Positions 36,276 through 47,693 of a stretch of 64,000 bases of DNA are shown in pieces; position 1 is the first letter of the stretch; every line of letters starts with the position of its first letter. The DNA is from Flammula alnicola (taxonomy: Eukaryota > Basidiomycota > Agaricomycetes > Agaricales > Strophariaceae): NCBI GenBank assembly GCA_015499995.1, contig JADNRV010000065.1:186001-250000 (forward strand), written 5' to 3'. The notes under the pieces were generated by a model. It did not search any database. It saw nothing but the letters and a program-made list of their open reading frames with translations, and was not told the DNA's origin. The translations under genes and the position numbers were made by a program.

Positions 36276-37958
36276 TTAAATGTGAGGTAGGAAGGATGTC
36301 CACCGAACAACGGCTAGTGTGCTGGGGGAAAGATCCCTAAGTGCGACGAAAGCCTCTGCGAGGAGAGTAAATCGTGCAAGTATATACATCAGTATACATA
36401 CTGAAATACCACAAGTAATGATGAAATCAATCGGTCCACGCCACACTTGCTCTACAAAGTTAGAGGTCTGATCAGGCATCCGTGTAAAGTAAAAATCTGC
36501 TGAAGCAATTGAAAGTGGAACGGCAGTTATAACAAGGGAAGAGATCCTCCAGAGGATAAGTTCGGCATGTGAAGGAAATAAGAAATTCCATCCAGCACAA
36601 TGAATCGCCCCGAAAACCATGCCGATAAGGCAGATGCAGCCAGTGAGATTTGAATCTTGCCTGATGGTTGTATGCATTGCATAGAATGTGTGCACTTGCA
36701 TGGTGTCTGTTGCAATGACGTAGGAGTTTCCTCCAGTCATGTCTAGTGTTTTAAAGTCCGGTCCAGTCCGGTCTTTTGGCCCCCAGGGACATAGACCGAG
36801 ACTGAGACCGGTCCATATACATCCCAAGATGTCCAAAAACCGGACTGGACCGATTCAGACCGGTCTACGTCGGTCTTTTGCAGTCTTGGACCGGTCTGAA
36901 CCAGATTCCGGTCTTAACCAGTCTTAACCGGTCTAAGACCGGTTTTTCGATGCAAACCACCAGTAATTTGATATATATGTATCAGTAATATTTGTAGACG
37001 TAATATATACCTTGAAATTGAGCCCTGGAACGTTAAATTTCGTTGAGAATTGACTGTTCTACACTAATATTCCGCATTTTCTACTCTTTTAGAAACTTTT
37101 TGACTGTTTTATTTATTTCTCAGCCAAAACTTTACCAATCTGGATGCCCTTGGGGCCGATTTGAAGGGATAAATCAGGGCTAAAAAGTAGCCGGTTCAGA
37201 CTGGTCTTAACCGCAAAGACCGGTCCACCGAGACCGGTCTTTTTGCGGTCTTTGATTCTCAAAAATCAAAAGACCGGACTGCTGGTCCGGTCTTTTTGCG
37301 GTCCAGTCCGGTCTGGTTGCGGTCTTTTTCCAGTCCCAAGACTGGACCTTTAAACACTAGTCATGTCGGCCCATCTGATAACAATTGCAATGACGGCGTT
37401 TACTGGCCAATGGTAAAATATGTCGGACAGGATTTTTAATACATCTAATATGGCTTTCAGCTTGCCTGGGTACAATATTAACATGGCGCTTACCGAATCC
37501 TATGGTCTTGAGTTTTTCCGCTGTTGTTCCGCAATGATCACTTTCATGGTCGACTGTGTGGACAGGTAGGTCTTCATCTAATGTTGGTGATGAGCGACTT
37601 CAATGACGTTTCTGAGAAATTTGCGATGAACCTTCGAGTGTGGAATATGCACCGCCCGTCGCACCAATTCCTGTGGTCGTTGTTGACTTCTCATTGTTTC
37701 TGTCATTGTTAGCTTCTCGGACACCGTCGACTTGGGCTGCGAGTAGTACATACTAGACTGTATATAAGTCATTTAAAATCCATAAATTAGCACGAACCTT
37801 TTTCTGTGGAGTCAGCATTATCTGTCGGCGTGTCCAACAGGTAAACGGGTACGGAAGTCTGGACGCCGAGAGGCTTATTCCACCAGAAGTAGTACATGAA
37901 GCCGTTGAGGACCGCAAATCCAAGAGTGGCAAGCTCGAGCTCTGTTGTTACCAAACCT
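36276..37958 (-). pseudogene. Membrane protein copy B, 3' part, interrupted by a MITE
   Basis: This is the second half of a copy-A-like gene. Bases 36276-36743 encode the last helices (LTGCICLIGMVFGAIHCAGW through RWTSFLPHI). The hAT-like element 36744-37359 splits the exon at its GTCATGTC target. Bases 37368-37770 hold the start of the last exon with frame damage. Bases 37798-37958 encode the end of the preceding exon (GFMYYFWWNKPLG, DNADSTEK). The gene is broken again at 37958 by the foldback element, and its 5' half resumes at 44521. It is non-functional. Confidence 0.85.
36744..37359. mobile_element. hAT-like MITE with CCGGTC-rich interior
   Basis: The 616 bp insert starts TAGTGTTTTAAAGTCCGGTC and ends GACTGGACCTTTAAACACTA (inverted ends). 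It is bounded by perfect 8 bp repeats GTCATGTC at 36736-36743 and 37360-37367. Removing one repeat and the insert restores the collinearity of the host exon with copy A. The outer parts of the interior are filled with variants of AGACCGGTC/GGTCCGGTC; the centre (about 36960-37190) is AT-rich and unique. It carries no transposase. Confidence 0.9.
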
Positions 37959-37984
37959 CACCTGTATGTGCCAGTATCATGTAT

Positions 37985-38740
37985 GATACCTAGGCTGCCT
38001 GCCAATAAGGAGTGTACATCTACGAGGCTAACAAGCCTGTTGGGCAGTTGCCCAACACTATGCAACATAATACCTACAGGCTGCTGGGGTGCCAGAGACG
38101 GCTTTGGTGCTTGTTGTTGGGGCGGGTGATGGTAAACAGGTGTCAACAATGCAAGAAATGATGCCCAGCACTGTATTTTGGGTGCTGCTCGTCGTCGGGG
38201 GCGCTTTTGGGCGTGGAAAAAAATCTAATAGGATCTATTAATATATTCTGACCTGCCCCCACCGTTTGCGCGCCTCGGGGAGGGCGGGGACGGGTGGATT
38301 GACGAGCATGGCTTTGGATGACGTTCCTATTTGGGGCGGGGCTGCTGTCAAACAACCGTCAACAACGTGGGAAATGATGTCCGGGGTTGTATTTGGGCTC
38401 TTGCTCATTGTCGGGGGCGGTTCTGAGCACGGAAAAAATCCAATGGGGTCCAGTAATATATTGCTACCCATTGCCGCCCCTTGCGCGCCTCATGGGGGGC
38501 GGGGATGGGTGGATTGACGAGGATGACTTTGGATGACAGTCTAAAATTAGACGGAAAGCGCCCTAGTGTGATATTTTTAGATGCCAGCGCTTGTGCCTTC
38601 TCCGGTTCCTTATCTGTAGATTAGATATGGGCCTGGTTTGTTATCTATAGATTAGATAGCCAAAAAGCGCCCACCTTGCCATTTTTAGATGCAGATGCTT
38701 GTGCCTCGACGCCTGTCTCTGTTATCTATAGATTTTGTAT
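37985..38740 (+). repeat. Left inverted arm, three internal modules
   Basis: Within the arm a module of about 200-230 bp recurs three times, near 38170-38330, 38380-38545 and 38740-38885 (the last just beyond the arm). Each has GAGCACGGAAAAAA-like, AATATATT, GCGCGCCTC and GGATGACGTTCC words. TATCTATAGATTAGATAG palindromic words end the arm. Confidence 0.75.
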
Positions 38741-39269
38741 TTGGGCTCCTGCTCGTTGGTTTTGAGCACGGAAAAAAATACAATGAGGTCCCTTAATATA
38801 TTGCCGCCCAATGCCGCCCTTTGCGTGCCTCACAGCGGGGCGGGAATAGATGGATTGGCACGGATGGGTTTGGATGACGTTCCAAAAATAACTGCACAGG
38901 TCCGGATATTTTTAGAGACAATGATGGCATCACAGAATGGGATACCGGGCTTATTTTGGCGCTTGCACACCTTTCCTGTTAGAATTTTATTAAATAAAAA
39001 ATCTATTCGTGATCTACAAATAAGCATGACTCTAATAGTGTAATTCCCATCCCAAATTTCGAGGAGGAAGGGATGGATGGATCTTTATTCATCTGGATGA
39101 TGCTACCCAGAATGGGAACAATTGATGGGACCATATTGGGATGCCCAGGTCTGCTCCACTGGCTTGCTGCTCAAATAAATCAGTCGAAAATCTTTGATAA
39201 AAATGAATATATTATGTTTCACAAAGTAGTATTATACATCAATACTACTACTAGATAACGAAAATACCG

Positions 39270-42200
39270 TAACGGTGGGCGGCAATGCGCATATCAGGCG
39301 CAATCCGAGCAATAGTGGTGCGGCGTACAACCCCAGCCCATGGCAGCGGTGGGTTGTCCCCTCGCTCCCTCTCGCCTCCCACCCTTCTACCTCGTTGTTC
39401 GCTCCCGCGGCGTCGTTATGGGTTTATCGTTGACCTTGCTGACCTTGCAGTGGGGTGCTCCCCTTGGGCGATGGCGGCGGCGCTGGGTCGTTGGCTCCCG
39501 GCGGGGTCTTCACTTGTCCTCCCCACCCATTTGTCGTCTCTTCGCGTCGTTACCCACGTGTGGCGTGGACGGCGAGCTAGGAGACATCGGGGCATGGGTG
39601 GGGCAAGGGGAAAGGGAAAGCGGGGTGGGGCAGGCAGGGCAAGAGTGGAGGGTGGAGGTTGGAGGTAGGCGGTGGATCAGGAGGGGTGAAGCGCGGCGTC
39701 GTCGCTCCTGGGTGTTTCGTGAGGGGCCAGCATCTGCTACGCGAAGGGTGGGGACATGGCCTCTCCGCGAGCAGGAGCTGGCACTCTCGGCGGCGGTGCT
39801 GGGTCGTCACCTACTTCGCCCCCATCTCCCTCGCCCTGCTTTGTCGCCCTCGTCGGTGTGGTATCCGAGCAGCGGCAGTCGTGCTGCTGCTCCTCCCACG
39901 TCGCCGTCGTTGTGGTATCCGAGCAACAGCATTCATGCTGCTGCTGCTCCGACCTCGCCCTTGTCGCATCCAAGCGGCGGCGGCTGTGCCGCTGTGCTCC
40001 CACCTAGCTGTCGTCACCGTATCTGCTGCTGCTCCCACCTCGCGGTCATCATGGTACACTAGCAGCAGCGATCGTCGCACTTCTGACAGCGGTGTTGGGA
40101 GGTGGAGGCAGTGGGTGCTGGCGTCGGCCGTGGATGCGAGCAAAGGGGGGTGGCAGTCAGTGGTGACGAGGGAGAGGTGAGGGGGACTCCATTTACCACG
40201 TACCGGGTGGGTCTCCCTCTGCCAGGGTCTCCCCTCGCGCACTCTAGCCCCCCATCTCCTATTTGCGTCCTTCCCAAGTCGGCCCATCTGTCAACGAGGG
40301 GAGGGGCACGCGACGTGGTGGTGGGTCTCGTTTGAATTGTACCGTACCTATTAACATCCCAAAAATGTTAGAATATATATAAAATCCTCAAAACAAAGAC
40401 TTACTAACGTTTGCTAAACTCCTGAGGCATCAGGATAGGCGAGAGAGACACGGAAGGATGGAGGGATAGTGGTGGAAGATAACCATCAACGACGGTTCAA
40501 CGTCGTTGATGGTTATCCGGCGTTTTCCGAGAGTGACACGATTGGCTGGCAAACTCGGACCGGCCAGCCTCCGATCCGTCGTCGAGGTCTCGAGCGTCCC
40601 CGAGGACATCCACAGCACATATAAGGGTAGATTTATCATCGGAATATATGTACTATGTTGTTTAGGGCACAAATATAAAATTTACAGTCAAAAGAATAAT
40701 AGTAGTGCTTGTTAAAATGAGTTTGCGAGCGACCGTGGACTGTGGTGATTTCGGGCATTTTGAAGACAGATACATTGCGTTTAGTATTACAATAATCTTA
40801 TCAATAGCTCGACATATGATATAGTTTCATTACAGGGTGATATTACCCCATGTTTCAGAGGCTTCCGAGATAGTCTTTAGAGTATGTGCCACAGTACAGA
40901 CATTCTCATCAACTAATGCATGAAATCAATAAGAAATCTTTGGATAATATGATCACGAAGCTGGTATTTCGAAGTTCTGAAAATCCTGACTCATTATAGA
41001 CCTCACAAAGTATCTGGAAATGTTTTATTTGATCCAAATAATGGTTCTATTACATTATCCTCAGTTCGATACAACTTCAAGTAACCTAGTGGAAGATATC
41101 CGACCTCAAAATGCCCGAAATCACCTCGTTTGAACACCTCACCATAAATCGGCAAGTTCTCGACCTCTGGAAAGGTCTGAAATATGTTTTAAACTACTTA
41201 TAAATATAACTATATTTTTTCGTCCCTTTTCTGGCAGCTCTAGGGAGCTCGGAGATGTTAGAAACGTCGACGAACATTTGGGTGTTTGGCCGGTCCGAGC
41301 GTGCCAGCCAATCGCGTCACTCTCGGAAAACGCCGGATAACCAACAATGATTCGAGTCGGTTCTTCAACCACCACCACCGCCCTCCTTCACCTCTCCCTC
41401 ATCCACCCCGTCCCACAACGCCACCATCCAGGTCCCTACGACGCAAAAACGAAGCTGCCCACGACGCTGTGTGCCCACGACGCTGTGTGCCCCTCTCCCT
41501 CATAGAGGTAATGTGGGCCGGCTCTGGAAGGAGATGGGAAGGAGATGAGGGGTAAGGACGCGAGGTGAGACCCTGCGAGAGGGAGACCCACCCGGTAAGC
41601 AACGAATCGAGTCGTATGACTCGATTCGTTTTCTCCTCCCTCCCTCCATCCACCACTTACCTGAAGGCAACGAGGGGGTAGCAGCAGCAGCAGCGGTCCC
41701 GCGGCTGCTGCTCGGATACGGCGACGACGACGAGTGGGGAGGAGCCGCAGCACGACGGCTGCCGTTCGGACACGGCGACTGCGACGAGATAGAAGCAGCA
41801 GCAGCAACACGATGGCTGCTGCTTGTACACAACAGCGACGACGACGGGAACAGCAGCTACAGCACGACGGCTGCTGCTGCTCGTCTACAGCGACGGCGAC
41901 AAGGTGGAAGCAGCAGTGAGGCACTGCTGCTTCTCAGATGCGAGTGGTACCTACCATTTATATGATAAATCTTAAACAAATGCCAGCACAGTCATCTGTA
42001 TCCTCCCAAGTGTAGTTATGAAATGAAATGCCTAGACAAATGAAATGAAATATGTTTCATTTCTTACCAGAGAATATATCATAACTAGTAGGAAGATATT
42101 TCATAACTGTCTAGCTACTTATTTTATATCTATGTGGCAACTTTTTCATAACTTTTTCTTGCAATATTTCATAACTTCCTGGTTATTTCATTTCATATCT

Positions 42201-43560
42201 ATAGGACGACTTTTTCATAATTCCCTATGTCTATTTTATTATTTCCAGACAACTGATTACATTATTAATTAAGTAAAATAAGCATGTTTCAATGGCTAAA
42301 TTAATGCAATATTGTCTGCACTTGTCTGCAGGGGGTGCTGGACTAATTTTTAAATAACTTTCAATTTGAGGCCATAATTTGATAAGAGTATGGGTGCAGG
42401 AGCAAGGAAAAGGCAATTTCTAAGTTTCCCATCAATTACATAATCCAGTCACATGATCTATAAAGTATTTAATTATCTATGATAAATAAAATAGACTGAT
42501 AGGGAATTATGAAAAAGTTGTCCTATAGATATGAAATGAAATAACCAGGAAGTTATGAAATATTGCAAGAAAAAGTTATGAAAAAGTCGCCACATAGATA
42601 TAAAATAAGTAGCTAGACAGTTATGAAATATCTTCCTCCCAGTTATGATATATTCTCTGGAAAGAAATGAAATATATTTCATTTCATTTGTCTAGGGCAT
42701 TTCATTTCATAACTACACTTGGGAGGATACAGATGACTGTGCTGGCATTTGTTTAAGGTATATCATAAAGGGTGGTAGGTACTAGTGCAGATGCGGCGAC
42801 GACGACGACGAGGTGGGAGGAGCGGCAGCACGACGGCTGCCGCTCGGATACGACGACGACGGCAGTTGGGAGCGGCAGCAGCAGTACACCACTGCTGCTG
42901 CTCGTATATGACGCCGGCGACGAGGTGGGAACAGCAGCAGCAGCACGACCGCTGCTGCTCGGATACGGCGACGATAACGAGCAGTAGCACGACCGCTGCT
43001 GCTCAGATACGGCGACGATAACGAGCAGCAGCGCTGTTGCTGGGGTATGACGACCATAACGAGCAGCAGCAGCGCGAGCGGCTGGTGCTCGGATACGGCG
43101 ACGATAACGAGCAGCAGCAGCACGACCGCTGCTGCTTGGATACGGCGACAACCATCCTCGGATACGACGACGACCACGAGCAGCAGCGCGACCGCTGCTG
43201 CTCGGATACGACGACGATAATGAGGAGCAGCGCGACCGGCTGCTGCTCGGGTACGAGGTACGACGACGACGAGCAGCAGCACGACCGCTGCTGCTCGGAT
43301 ACGACGACGATAACGAGCAGCAGCGCAACCAGCTGCTGCTCGGGTACGATGAGGTACGACGACGACGAGCAGCAGCACGACCCGCTGCTGCTCGGATACG
43401 ACGACGATAACGAGCAGCAGCGCGACCAGCTGCTGCTCGGGTAGGACGACAATGAGCAGCAGCGCGACCGCTGCTGCTGAGGCTCTGTTATGGGAGCGAG
43501 GATGAGGGGAGCAATGACGAGGGGAATGAGGATGAGCAGCAGCAGGCGAGGTGTCGACGT
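39270..43560. repeat. Inner inverted structure with CAG/CTG minisatellite
   Basis: Within the foldback element, 40196-40570 is mirrored by 41283-41605. Shared inverted words are ACCGGGTGGGTCTCCCTCT and GGTTATCCGGCGTTTTCCGA; GGTGATTTCGGGCATTTTGA at 40744 is mirrored at 41104. Further out, 39820-40080 is mirrored loosely by 41660-41930 and 42796-43480. These are minisatellite built on a unit of about 45-60 bp that contains AGCAGCAGC and GCTGCTGCT arms followed by GGATACGACGACGA. Long open frames of 150-260 codons here, rich in Arg, Ser and Ala, are by-products of the repeat in all frames. Confidence 0.7.
41943..42787. mobile_element. hAT-like MITE, 845 bp, ~290 bp inverted arms
   Basis: Long inverted arms (about 41943-42245 and 42480-42787) flank a centre of about 230 bp. 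The arms share AACAAATGCCAGCACAGTCA and GGTTATTTCATTTCATATCT in mirror order. Perfect 8 bp repeats CAGATGCG at 41935-41942 and 42788-42795 bound it, as expected of hAT insertion. It sits inside the CAG/CTG minisatellite, so it inserted after that array formed. It has no transposase. Confidence 0.85.
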
Positions 43561-44520
43561 GCGTCACTCACGTCGACATGTCCCCTCCTTGCTTGCTTAT
43601 CCTCATTTCACTCGTGTATTTTATTGGTCTTTTTTTAATACCTTATGACTAGTAGTATTCATAGTTTAAATATATTCAATGTGTTCTGTTTTAATCTTTT
43701 TTTACCTGAGATTTTCGAGCAAAGAGAACCAAGTCTATTTTTAAACATGCAGCGTGGGATTAATAAAAGATATCTAATCTATAGATAACAGACAGACGCC
43801 TAGGCACAAGCGTCTGCATCTAAATATATCATGCCGGGCGCTTTCTGGCTATCTAATCTATAGATAAGGAACCGACACAAGGCACAAGCGCCGGGATCTA
43901 AAAATATCACACTAGGGCACTTTCCGTCTAATTTTAGACTGTCATCCAAAGTCATCCTCGTCAATCCACCCATCCCCGCCCCCCATGAGGCGCGCAAGGG
44001 GCGGCAATGGGTAGCAATATATTACTGGACCCCATTGGATTTTTTTCCGTGCTCAGAACCGCCCCCGACAATGAGCAAGAGCCCAAATACAACCCCGGAC
44101 ATCATTTCCCACGTTGTTGACGGTTGTTTGACAGCAGCCCCGCCCCAAATAGGAACGTCATCCAAAGCCATGCTCGTCAATCCACCCGTCCCCGCCCTCC
44201 CCGAGGCGCGCAAACGGTGGGGGCAGGTCAGAATATATTAATAGATCCTATTAGATTTTTTTCCACGCCCAAAAGCGCCCCCGACGACGAGCAGCACCCA
44301 AAATACAGTGCTGGGCATCATTTCTTGCATTGTTGACACCTGTTTACCATCACCCGCCCCAACAACAAGCACCAAAGCCGTCTCTGGCACCCCGGCAGCC
44401 TGTAGGTATTATGTTGCATAGTGTTGGGCAACTGCCCAACAGGCTTGTTAGCCTTGTAGATGTACACTCCTTATTGGCAGGCTGCCCAGGTATCATATAT
44501 AATTCTAGCTTACATGGCTG

Positions 44521-45224
44521 CAAACCTTGTGCCTTGCGCGAGATGCACTGTGCAACGAACCAGGCTGTCTGTCCGACGACAAGGGTCTTCGAGAGCGCAT
44601 CGCCTTTACTGCGATCCTGGATCTCCTCCTCCGTAATATTTGGCAACTTGATTTTTCCCGCTGCCAGCAGGTTTCCAAATCTCACGGGCAAGAGCACTCC
44701 TTTCCGAGTGTCTCCCTGGAATAGCATGAATCCTCCCATTTGGAGAAAATATCCGTGCGTCTTTGTCCATCCCTTGTCTGTTTGACAGCCAGCACAGCGG
44801 GCAAGATTGTAAGTATAATGGAACCAGCAACGATGGACGTTTATTGTTGCAACGCACCCTTGTACCTTCTTTCCAAGCTTCGCGCACCAAACCACTGTCT
44901 CATCGCCCAAAGTATCATCATCTCCGGTGTGATGATCGCCCATATCATCAATTCCAAGCGCGACAATGCAACGCGCCACCATGTCGCTCCAGGAGCTGGA
45001 ATGTTAGGGTGAACGGCAACCCAGGAGCATGCAAACATTGTGGAGAGGCAGCTCCAAAGGATGTCCCATATCGCTCGCTGATCAGGACATGTGCAAGCGG
45101 AAGATGAGAGGTTGAGTGTAGGAGTGTCGCGAGGAAACAATGGGGCTGTCAGGGCTGCGTGGATGCCGCCTCGCACAAGATACAGCAGAGAAAGGATCAG
45201 TAACATGGTGGGGTCTACGTTCAA
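44521..45224 (-). pseudogene. Membrane protein copy B, 5' part
   Basis: The minus strand from 45224 encodes MLLILSLLYLVRGGIHAA, CPDQRAIWDILWSCLSTMF and the rest of exon 1. After an intron comes an open second exon (KGWTKTHGYFLQMGGFM through TLVVGQTAWFVAQCISRKAQ), which breaks at 44521 where the foldback element starts. The frame resumes at 37958. Before the insertion this half had no stop codons, so the transposon may be what killed the gene. Confidence 0.85.
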
Positions 45225-45381
45225 GTCGTTATACCGCTGTTCATGTATTGGAAGTATATTTAGATTCGCACGGCCTCGACACGAGGTAACAGTGCAGATG
45301 GGCGTTTACACCGCCATTTTGTTCGGATGCCAAAATAGGATCAGCGTCGTAACCACCATCTCCCACGGTCATGTCGTATGT

Positions 45382-45396
45382 AAAGACGAACAAAAA
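45382..45396. repeat. Target site duplication of the SINE, left copy
   Basis: AAAGACGAACAAAAA, repeated exactly at 45734-45748 on the other side of the SINE. Confidence 0.85.
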
Positions 45397-45404
45397 AAAA
45401 AAAA

Positions 45405-45733
45405 CGGGGGCGCAGTGGTTGAGTGGCATGTGCCATTGCGTCTGGGCTGGTTAACCCAGTTCACCTCGGTGTTCCCGAAGGTCGCAGGTTCAAATCCTGC
45501 AGAAGCTACCAGGGAGTTTTAGTGGGTAGTCGTCAAGGCTTCGGAGTCCCACAGTACCCTGGCTACAAACGCCACTATGGGGTCTGCGTAAATGCATTTC
45601 TTCCTGGAGGTTGGGCACCCCTCCACAACAAACAAGCCACTAGGCCTCTGTTGGTGTTCCATCTACGTATGATTGGTTAGGGCGGATGTTATCCGTGGTC
45701 CCAGTCACATCCTCAAAAAAAAAAAAAAAAAAA
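45405..45733 (+). mobile_element. tRNA-derived SINE with poly-A tail
   Basis: The head is tRNA-like: a box A word GTGGTTGAGTGG at 45415-45426 and a perfect box B GGTTCAAATCC at 45487-45497. A CTGGG/CCCAG anticodon-type stem and a long variable arm lie between them, as in Leu/Ser-type tRNAs. An unrelated body of about 210 bp follows and ends in at least 21 A residues. A 15 bp direct repeat flanks it. This is the hallmark of a SINE mobilised by LINE machinery. It is not a working tRNA gene, because the acceptor arm does not pair well. Confidence 0.88.
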
Positions 45734-45749
45734 AAAGACGAACAAAAAC

Positions 45750-46569
45750 GACACGATCAAATGATTATTTAAGAGCTGACATCTCCAAAGATGTCTTTCT
45801 GAGGTCTGGCTGTCAAGGGAATAATTCTCGCCCTGCGGCACTGCAGGCACTTTTCCTTATATTGGGTGGTTTTCCTCACTCCCCTCAGTATGGTTCACAA
45901 ATGCAAGAGAGAGGGAGAATATAGTAGTATTCCCTATGTGGAGTGCAGCCCAATGATGTAGTGTTACGAAAATCCCAGCCACCACCATGATGCTAAACCG
46001 TCCCTCCACTGCTCAACGTTCAGCGTCGCTGCGACGGGCCCGAAATCCCTTCCTCTAGTTGCATGCATTTCGAGCTCTTTCACACGAAAAAAAATTAGGT
46101 CTGAAATTGCTGAAAGTGTCAATAGAAAACATATGGACTTACGATGATCATGAGCGGCTGCTGGCATGGCCCTCCCTGTTCCCGATTCCATTGCCCCGCC
46201 AAAAGCTCGTTCCCTCGAAGCTTGATGTAAAGATATCTGTAAACAATGAGAAAAAGGGTGAGTGGAATACAAGCTGCCATGCTGTCGGAGCTTTCAGAGA
46301 TCGAGGTAGACACACCATGATGCAAAGGTTTTTTGATAGATATTCTTGTGTTTGTATGGAGTATTCATCAACCACTCCCCGTTTCATCTTTCTACGCTCC
46401 TACATGCCTTGCGTTTTCTAACTAGTCATGCCGCGTGCCATCCCATCCTGTCTTGCTGTTCTCCCAGAAACCAATCCTGTCCTCTTCCCTCAAGCTCCTA
46501 CTTGCATTCAGTAAAGAATATTTACATTTTCCATATTCTCGTGAAATCAAGTAGAATTTTCTTCGCTCG
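45750..46569. other. No supported gene
   Basis: No domain, exon chain or repeat that I can support. Confidence 0.4.
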
Positions 46570-47360
46570 TGAGTCGACGGCAATAGCTGCAGAGTACTGA
46601 GCTACCAGGTTCATAAAAAAAGTAAGAACATCGAGACGACAACCTGCCGATTAGCCTCGCACAGCCCATCGCCTTCATTCAAGTGAGGTTCCTCTACCAT
46701 AGTTATTTTGGTCGGTCTGCATTCCGCAGCATCACAAGAGAAGTCACATTCTCGTGGAGAGAAGAGATGGACATGGTGGAGGCCAGGAGGCAGAAAGCCG
46801 AGTGAGTGAGGCAAGGGTAATGCTAACGAAACGAATGGGTTTGACCAGGAGATTTAGCGTAATAATGTAAACATAATAGCGAAAACGCACCTTGGTGGGG
46901 GTCAACTCGCTGCCGTCTGCGCTTATAGCAAGAGTAGTAATGGCCTCTACTTGGACGTATCTTCGGATCCGATTCCAGTCTCCTTGGTCGGAGAAGCTTG
47001 AGAAGCCGCTCGACAATAGGGTCGAGGTAAGGGAGGTGTGTATCTCGTTCAATACCCTAACAGATAGGCATTCATAGGTGTAGACCTCCAGGAGCAGGTA
47101 TGAGAACGATGTCCGGTGAATCCGTTATTGGATAATTGCCTGTACATGTGGAAAACGGAGCTGAATGAGGGGTTTACAGCGGATATTACTGAAGAACTGG
47201 AATTGAACATGCGTACCTCCAAGCCTATTGAGAGTTGACCACTGAGCAGAGACGATACCTGCATGACATTCTAAACTTCGAGCATTCTTGACATCTCAGA
47301 GTGTCTTCGCTGTTCTCTGGCTCAGTCGCTGAGGCTTGTGCGTGTAGCTGGTCGGATGTT
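46570..47360 (-). pseudogene. Relic of an unknown gene, duplicate of 12.5-13.9 kb
   Basis: Collinear with segments of 12480-13900. On the minus strand, the frame with SFSDQGDWNRIRRYVQVEAI and TTLAISADGSELTPTK looks protein-like, and an intron-like GTATG precedes it, but stops and indels lie on both sides. The family is unknown. It ends shortly before the retrotransposon. Confidence 0.4.
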
Positions 47361-47572
47361 GAGCTAGCCATGCTATGACATTGTGGCCACATCATTTGAA
47401 GCAGAGGATCGAGCTGGAAAATTTTGCGGTGTCAAAATCACCGAGACGGCGAGACCTTGTCGTCTTCGATTGTCGATGAGGAAGACGGCAATTTGGAAGC
47501 CAATGTTGTGGCGGCGCGCTCGGCTAGATTAGATAGCTAGATTAAATTCCATCAGAGGCAAGTGCATGTACT

Positions 47573-47670
47573 TAAAGTTACGAAGCGCAGTGAGTAACTC
47601 AGACGTCGCACGATGAGTGTAAACGGCTATATAATACTATGTTGAAGTGCTATGCCTAGTTCCCTCAACA
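47573..47670 (-). repeat. 3' LTR of the copia element
   Basis: 98 bp; two differences from the 5' LTR. TATATAATAC-like sequence inside may be its promoter. Confidence 0.9.
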
Positions 47671-47693
47671 CTCCCCTAAGTAGGATAGCCCTT

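Larger units (their letters stand above)
37959..44520. mobile_element. Foldback element, 6.56 kb, ~770 bp inverted ends
   Basis: The left arm (37959 to about 38740) and right arm (about 43765 to 44520) are inverted copies, nearly identical from about base 27 inward. Examples are GCCTGCCAATAAGGAGTGTA and GGCTTTGGATGACG at mirror positions. The outermost bases are more diverged but keep CA...TG ends. The element interrupts membrane-protein copy B inside its second exon, and the host reads across with CAAACCT duplicated (37952-37958 and 44521-44527). The 5 kb between the arms has no transposase. It holds minisatellite, a second inverted structure and a nested MITE. The superfamily is unclear: the 6-7 bp duplication fits none of the common ones well. 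Confidence 0.82.

Noticed and set aside
39285..40287. Long open frames (up to 240 codons) on both strands in GC-rich sequence
   Set aside because: Repetitive, compositionally biased and mirrored in the inner inverted structure. No recognisable protein.
42753..43567. Overlapping open frames of 150-260 codons, Arg/Ser/Ala-rich, on both strands
   Set aside because: They come from the CAG/CTG-containing minisatellite, which is open in several frames at once. No domain and no splice structure.
45405..45505. Possible functional tRNA gene (box A and box B present)
   Set aside because: Acceptor stem does not pair convincingly, the anticodon loop is the wrong size, and the unit continues into a body with poly-A and target duplications, so it is a SINE head.
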